Assembly: GCA_003667245.1 (NCBI GenBank)
Contig: RCNN01000124.1
Coordinates: forward strand, 1-64,000
Reading direction: 5' to 3'
From: Heterostelium multicystogenum
Lineage: Eukaryota; Evosea; Eumycetozoa; Acytosteliales; Acytosteliaceae
Length of the DNA: 64,000 bases
Shown here one piece after another: positions 58,625-64,000 of this stretch. A program made the position numbers and the translations under genes. The number at the start of each line of letters is the position of its first letter. The stretch's first letter is position 1. Under the pieces are notes generated by a model. That model worked only from the letters and a program-made list of their open reading frames with translations. It was not told the DNA's origin and ran no database searches.

Positions 58625-61183
58625 ATGATGGGTAATCAAAGATATCAGAATCATGACGATATAAGTGAATCTGATTATAACAATTCTGGTGATTATCATG
58701 ATGGTAATCCATTTGGCGAAAACAACAACAATAGTAATAGTAATAGTTTAGGAGGACACAGTTATAGTCGTTCAGGAGGAAAGCACGAAGTATTACAAAT
58801 GCCAGATTACTACGACGAATCAGAGGTCATTAGACCAAATCATGGAAGTAATTCTTACAGTAAAGGCAGTGGAGTCACTCACGTACGTGGCAAACACACA
58901 TTCACAGAGCAAGAGAAAGAAAAGATGTCTCAGTTTGAGAGTCTTGACTTTCCTGTTATAGATAATCAAATTTATAGAGATTTTCATAAGAAATCAACAA
59001 GACTAGTATGTATGCTTTGCAATCAATCATCTTTCCAGTCCTATTAATACGAAATCTTGTTGCCTATCCTCTAGAATCATATTTTAAGAACATTTGGAAA
59101 ATGGGCAATATGTTTTATGATTGGTGTAGTAGTAGGTTGTATTGCATATATTGTTAAGCAATCTGTCGAGTTTGTACAAGATTTTAAATTTCATTCATCA
59201 GAGAAATACATACAAAACGGTGGCAAAGTTATTGGTTTCTTTGTTTACTACGCGATCAATATTCTCTTTGGTGTATTGGCCTCCCTCATTATCATTCCAG
59301 TAGGTCAAATTGCATCGGGTTCCGGTATTCCTGAGGTAAAAGGATACCTTAATGGAATCAGAATTCCTCATTCCATGAATGTCAGAACACTCATTGGAAA
59401 AACAATTTCACTCATTCTGGCATACTCCTCCGGTTTGATTTTGGGTCCAGAGGGTCCAATGATTCATATCGGCAGTATGATTGGTGGTGCCATCGGACAA
59501 GTAAAATCAAAGACTCTCAAATGGTATCCCAAGATTTTCTGGAGATACCATAACGATAGAGATCGTCGTGACTTTATTTCAACTGGTGCTGCTGCTGGTG
59601 TAGCTGCTGCTTTCGGTGCTCCCATTGGTGGTGTGCTCTTTGGTTTCGAGGAGGCAAGTTCATTTTGGTCTCGTCAACTCACATGGAGAACTTTCTTTGC
59701 ATGTCTTATTGCTACTTTCACAACCAACATCATCCTTCAGGGATTCCAAGTTCAAGTTCACGACTATGGTGTTTTAACATTTGGATTTTCACAGGAGTAT
59801 CTCTATCGTTATGTAGAGTTGTTGGCTTTTGCTGCCGTTGGAGTTGTTGGTGGTCTATTTGGTGCATTCTTTGTGTACCTCAATGCTAGACTCTCACGTT
59901 GGAGATCAGAATTCTTTTCAAATTTCCCAATCTACACAAGAACCATCGAAGTTTTTATTATTATTACTTTGACATCAGTCGTTCTCTTCACATCTGCTGG
60001 TCTCACTGGATGCAGAAATGAGGCAGATGTCACATATCCAATTGACACTGTTACAGCACAAAACATTACATTCGTTAGATTCTTTTGTCCAGAAGGCCAA
60101 TACAACGATATGGCTGGTTTATCATTCAATACCCTTGATGCTTCTCTCAGACTTCTTTATTCGAGATCCGGCAACCTATTCTCAATTCAGACACTCATAG
60201 TTTTCACTATTATTTCATTCATCCTTACAACAGTAACCTCCGGATTGATGTTGTCATCAGGTCTTTTCATTCCTATGATGTTAATTGGTGCATCATTCGG
60301 ACGTCTAGCTGGTCAATTCGGTGCTCTTATGTTTAAACATGCCAATCCCCCTATAGACCCATCCATCTATGCTATGGTAGGATCCTCGGCAATGATGGCA
60401 GGTTTCTCTAGAATGACAATCTCACTTGCGATCATTATCGTCGAGTTGACTGAAGGAACACAATATATGCTTCCTGTAATTCTTTCTGTAATGATTGCCA
60501 AGTGGGTTGGTGATATCTTTAACGAGTCAATCTACGAACATCTTATGGAGCAGAAATGCTATCCATATCTTCCAACACAGCCACCTCAGTCAATGCTAAG
60601 ATTTGGTATTACAGATGTTATGAAATCAGACGTTGTCACCCTCTACGAAGTCGAAAAAGTATCGAGAATCATTGAAGTACTTCAATCTGCAGATAAACAC
60701 GCTGGTTTCCCTGTCATTGAAAAACACAGCTCCGCAAACAATGACAACTATACAGAGGATGGAATCTATTGTGGTCTAATCCTGCGTTCCCAACTCATTA
60801 TCCTCTTGAACTACAAGATATTCTGTCAAGAACAACCACAAATACAAAACACATACCAACGTGGAAAGAATCAACGTCGTTGGGGTAAAGCCACCGACTA
60901 TGGACATATACCCGCCGATGGCAGAATGAATTACCAAATCATGACACAATCATTGGCAAGACATTTCCCACCAATCAACGAAATGAATATTACAAGAGAA
61001 GAAATTGAAACCATGTATATAGATTTAAGACCTTATATGAATCTCAGCAGTGTCGTAGCCAATGAGACTTTCTCCTTCCAAGAAGGTTATCAACTATTTA
61101 GAACAATGGGTCTTAGACATATGCCAGTTGTCAACAAACGTAATGAAGTAGTTGGAATTGTAACTAGAAAAGATTTACTATAG
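58625..61183 (+). CDS. CLC chloride/proton antiporter, CLC-6/7-like
   Basis: Exons 58625-59005 and 59075-61183 join in phase (KKSTRL-NHILRTFGKWA) to give 829 residues with no frame break. After an Asn/Ser-rich cytosolic N terminus come the selectivity filter loop GSGIPEVKGYLNGIRIPHSM, the gating-glutamate motif GPEGPMIHIGS, FISTGAAAGVAAAFGAPIGG and VLFGFEEASSFW. The last has Glu at the internal proton-glutamate position, and Ser (not Pro) is in GSGIP. This combination is typical of intracellular Cl/H exchangers, and the close match around EGPMIH and GAAAGV resembles CLC-6/7. Two CBS domains follow: one from DVMKSDVVTLYEV, the other ending HMPVVNKRNEVVGIVTRKD. It is expected on endolysosomal or contractile-vacuole membranes, acting with the V-ATPase. 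Confidence 0.93.
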
Positions 61184-61747
61184 ATGTTAGTATTATTCTA
61201 AGAACAACAAACAAATACAGAGATAAACTTTCCTCCCTATTATTTGTACACCAAATCCCATCACATAATTATCTTTTGCTTTTTGTTTTTCGTATTCAAA
61301 TTAAGCTGTTTCTATGAATGAGTTTACTGTGGATCTACTTATGAGCCAAAAAGTCTCAACGACTTATTGCTAATATATACATTATGATGGAGACAATATT
61401 TCACTCTACCAAATTTCCAAATCATTTGAATTCAATGTTGATCATCTGGGATGAATTTCCTTACTTTATTCCACGGGAGCAATAAGCCAGACGACTTCAA
61501 TGCAGGAGTGGAATTATTGGATACAGTCATTTTGAATTGGAGAATGATCTTCAAAATATAGCACTTCATATTCTCTTAGTGTTGTGCACTAATCAAAAAC
61601 CCAACTAACTGACTGCAAATGATCATTCAACTAAATTTAAACATTATTTTCAAAATTAATCATTTGATGTTTTATTGAAGATCTCCAATCTCAAATTTTT
61701 CATTATTAATATTTCTTCGTTTGTTTGTATTTATATAATTGTATTAA
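61184..61747. other. Spacer between CLC and DCP1
   Basis: 3' flank of CLC and promoter of DCP1; no further gene seen. Confidence 0.5.
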
Positions 61748-62769
61748 ATGAATAGAGAAGCAGGATCACAACAACAGCTAAACTTATCAGCTCTACAAAG
61801 ACTTGATAATAAGATCGTTAGCGTACTTGGTACATCAACACATGTTGCTGTATATAAATTCGATGAATCATCTTTGGAGTGGGTATGTAACTATCAGCTA
61901 TCTTTTAAACATTCTTAGATGATGCCGATGACGACAATCAAACTAACATCCTTTGTTTCAACTTTGTAGCATAGAGGAGAAGTAGAAGGATCTTTGTTTA
62001 TTGTAAAAAGATTAGAAGAACCATATGAAAGATTGGTTGTTCTAAACAGATTATCCACAAAGAATTTGGTTGAAGATATCAATGAGCGATTGCTAATTAA
62101 ATGTCAGGGTCCATACCTAATATACAAAAGCAACAACAACATCAATGGTATTTGGTTCTATGAAGAGTCAGAACAACCTCGTATATTCAATCAACTAAAA
62201 GATATTCAGAAACAAATCTCATCAAGACCCCCGTACCCGTTGCTGTGCCAGTTACTCCACTACAACCACCACAGCCTGTACACTCTCCACAACCACTTTA
62301 CCAACCACCTGTACAACAACACATGATGATGCCACCCATGATGCACCACCAAATGCCAATTCCAATGGCACAACCACCAGTAATGCCACAACCCAGCCAA
62401 CCACCAGTAATGCCTCAACCAAGTCAACCACAACAAGCATCACAAGAAACACATCTACCAATATTAGCAAAATTGATGAGTTCTGTTACAATCAACAAAC
62501 CACCAGGATTACATCATGATCCACCTGCAATTCAAGCAATTAGCGTCAGTAGTATAGAGAGTCATGTTCAACCAACTCCACAATCATCATCACAACCAGC
62601 ACTCACCAAAGATCAACTGAAAGAGTTACTTAAAAAACTTGTTAATGTATGTATTATATATTCAATACACAATGAGCTATCATTGATTAACATCGTGTTG
62701 TTTCTTACTCATTAGGATGATCAATTTATAAATCAAGTATATAATTCTTACATCTCACAATCAACATAA
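61748..62769 (+). CDS. dcp1: mRNA-decapping protein DCP1
   Basis: DCP1 activates the DCP2 decapping enzyme in cytoplasmic P-bodies. Exons are 61748-61882, 61970-62646 and 62716-62769. The EVH1-like domain is obvious: LNLSALQRLDNKIVSVLGTS, then VAVYKFDESSLEWHRGEVEG, SLFIVKRLEEPYERLVVLNR and NGIWFYEESEQPRIF. A Pro/Gln/Met-rich linker with a tandem QPSQPPVMP unit follows. The C terminus LTKDQLKELLKKLVNDDQF, then INQVYNSYISQST, looks like the DCP1 trimerization helix. One missing C in the C run at 62228-62232 breaks the frame at the end of the EVH1 domain. Adding it makes a continuous ~288-residue protein. It is convergent with the dihydropyrimidinase gene. Confidence 0.9.
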
Positions 62770-62886
62770 TATGTTGTGTCCATAGTTATAAATTTAAATA
62801 AACACAAGGTATACAATTTGTATTTTGTAAACTACACAATTTGATCAAAACTTGAGCTTATACTTGTACAAATATTTATTGCTTAT

Positions 62887-64000
62887 TTAATTTGAAGTTG
62901 GAGGTACATAGGGCTTTCTTTCAACCTTTCTTAAAAGTTCATTACGCACCTTATCTCTTGTGTCGATTCCGTCGAATATAGATCCGAATGGTGGACGTGA
63001 TACATATTTTCCACTTCCCTTAACTGTTGAGAGTTTGTTGTCTTGCCAGACAATCTTTCCAGCAACAATTGTAGTTGTGGCCAAACCTGTAACGTTCATA
63101 CCCTCAAAAATGTTAAAGTCGACTGCTTGATGGTGAGTCTTTGCGGAGATAGTCTTGGTAGCCTTTGGATCCCATAGGACAATATCACCATCAGCTCCGA
63201 TTTCAATTCTGCCCTTACGTGGATATACATTGAAGATCTTGGCAGCGGTAGAGCTGGTAACTCTAACGAAATCACATGGAGTCAACTTTCCAGTATTTAC
63301 ACCCTTGTCCCATACGATTGTCATACGATCTTCAATACCATTCACACCATTTGGAATCTTTGTAAAGTCATCTTTACCCATTGCTTTTTGAGCTTCACAG
63401 AAGGTACAGTTGTCGGTTCCGACACAATGCAAATCACCACTTGCCAACAAATCCATCAAAACTTCCTTTGTGGTTGGGTCTGGACGCAATGGAGGACCCA
63501 TGACAAATGCGGCGGCATGTCTCCAATCACAATTCCACATATGAGATCCATCAACACCAAGTCCAGCAGCAATTGGCTCACCATAAACTCTTTTACCTTC
63601 TTTTCTGGCATTAACAATTACTTGAGCAGCTGATTTTGACATAACATGTACAATATAAACTGGAGTGTTGACACGATTGGCAATAGTGATTGCACGCAAA
63701 GTTGCCTCTGCCTCACATTCCTCTGGACGTGCCATTTCGTGACCTTCTGGTCCAGTGATACCCATTTTCAACATCTTCTTCTGACCCTCATGTACCAAAT
63801 CACCATTTTCAGCATGAACTTGGGCCAAAACTCCCAATTCCTTACACTTTTGGAAGATGTGATACATCTCTTCATCAGTAACCATAAATGAATTTTTGTA
63901 GGCCATGAAAACCTTGAAACTACTGACACCATGTTCCTTAACAAGAATTTCCATTTCTCTGGCAACCTGCTCACTCCACCAAGTTACAGCAACATGCAAT
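62887..64000 (-). CDS. pyd2: Dihydropyrimidinase, C-terminal part (runs off edge)
   Basis: This is the second enzyme of reductive pyrimidine breakdown, hydrolysing dihydrouracil and dihydrothymine to N-carbamoyl-beta-amino acids. The visible 370 residues include the carboxylated-lysine block [11 protein letters not shown], the zinc-ligand histidines in [10 protein letters not shown] and [12 protein letters not shown], the substrate Asp in CVGTDNCTF, and [15 protein letters not shown]. The C-terminal beta-domain segments [16 protein letters not shown] and [11 protein letters not shown] also fit. The N-terminal third, with the HxH zinc motif, lies beyond the right edge. The frame is intact throughout. 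It belongs to the amidohydrolase superfamily and normally forms a tetramer. Confidence 0.95.
   Translation of the reverse strand, partial: LHVAVTWWSEQVAREMEILVKEHGVSSFKVFMAYKNSFMVTDEEMYHIFQKCKELGVLAQVHAENGDLVHEGQKKMLKMGITGPEGHEMARPEECEAEATLRAITIANRVNTPVYIVHVMSKSAAQVIVNARKEGKRVYGEPIAAGLGVDGSHMWNCDWRHAAAFVMGPPLRPDPTTKEVLMDLLASGDLHCVGTDNCTFCEAQKAMGKDDFTKIPNGVNGIEDRMTIVWDKGVNTGKLTPCDFVRVTSSTAAKIFNVYPRKGRIEIGADGDIVLWDPKATKTISAKTHHQAVDFNIFEGMNVTGLATTTIVAGKIVWQDNKLSTVKGSGKYVSRPPFGSIFDGIDTRDKVRNELLRKVERKPYVPPTSN

Overview
The window looks like nuclear DNA of a dictyostelid social amoeba. It is AT-rich, with short GT-AG introns (mostly 50-100 bases, often opening GTATGT or GTAAGT). It encodes Asn/Gln/His-rich tracts, an FNIP-repeat protein and close relatives of amoebozoan housekeeping genes. 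The base composition is less AT-biased than I would expect for Dictyostelium discoideum, so a Heterostelium/Polysphondylium- or Cavenderia-like species fits better. That species guess is inference.

Bases 1-14.8 kb are accessory and decaying. At least four copies of one dispersed module (about 1-1100, 5335-6510, 8697-9058, 13755-14735), all in one orientation, carry the promoter and first exon of a minus-strand gene family. Two copies lead into wrecked AAA-ATPase-like genes (the remnants at 4380-5501 and 13440-13956). Between them lie broken genes: a family-4 glycosyltransferase, a pirin cut off by a repeat copy, a SAM/P-loop NTPase butted onto the tail of an EGF-type membrane protein, and two copies of a short secreted peptide. 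There is also a gene built of tandemly duplicated 126-base exons. Two of the repeat copies end in an almost unchanged 130-base element that can fold strongly.

Bases 14.8-40 kb are mostly core genes: a crotonase-family protein, tRNA-Gly(UCC), a His-rich zinc-binding protein, THADA/Trm732, a small secreted protein, an F-box protein, V-ATPase subunit E, an OS-9-type ERAD lectin, RAD50 and a zinc/PLP D-serine dehydratase. Bases 40-52 kb hold faster-evolving genes: F-box/ARM-like, FNIP repeats, a DNAJC25-like J-protein, a SWIM-type mini protein and a heparinase-like GPI-anchored protein. Bases 53-64 kb hold a polycystin-2 channel, a PLIP/PTPMT1 phosphatase, a CLC-6/7-type transporter, DCP1 and the C-terminal part of dihydropyrimidinase, which runs off the right edge.

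Several genes serve endomembrane biology (V-ATPase, CLC antiporter, OS-9, DNAJC25-like, PKD2), but the layout shows no operon-like logic. Neighbouring pairs are often convergent with short 3' gaps. One caution applies throughout: many clearly conserved genes, including V-ATPase E, RAD50, THADA, DCP1 and PKD2, contain single-base frame breaks, commonly in homopolymers. Much of the apparent disruption may therefore be consensus-sequence error and not biology.
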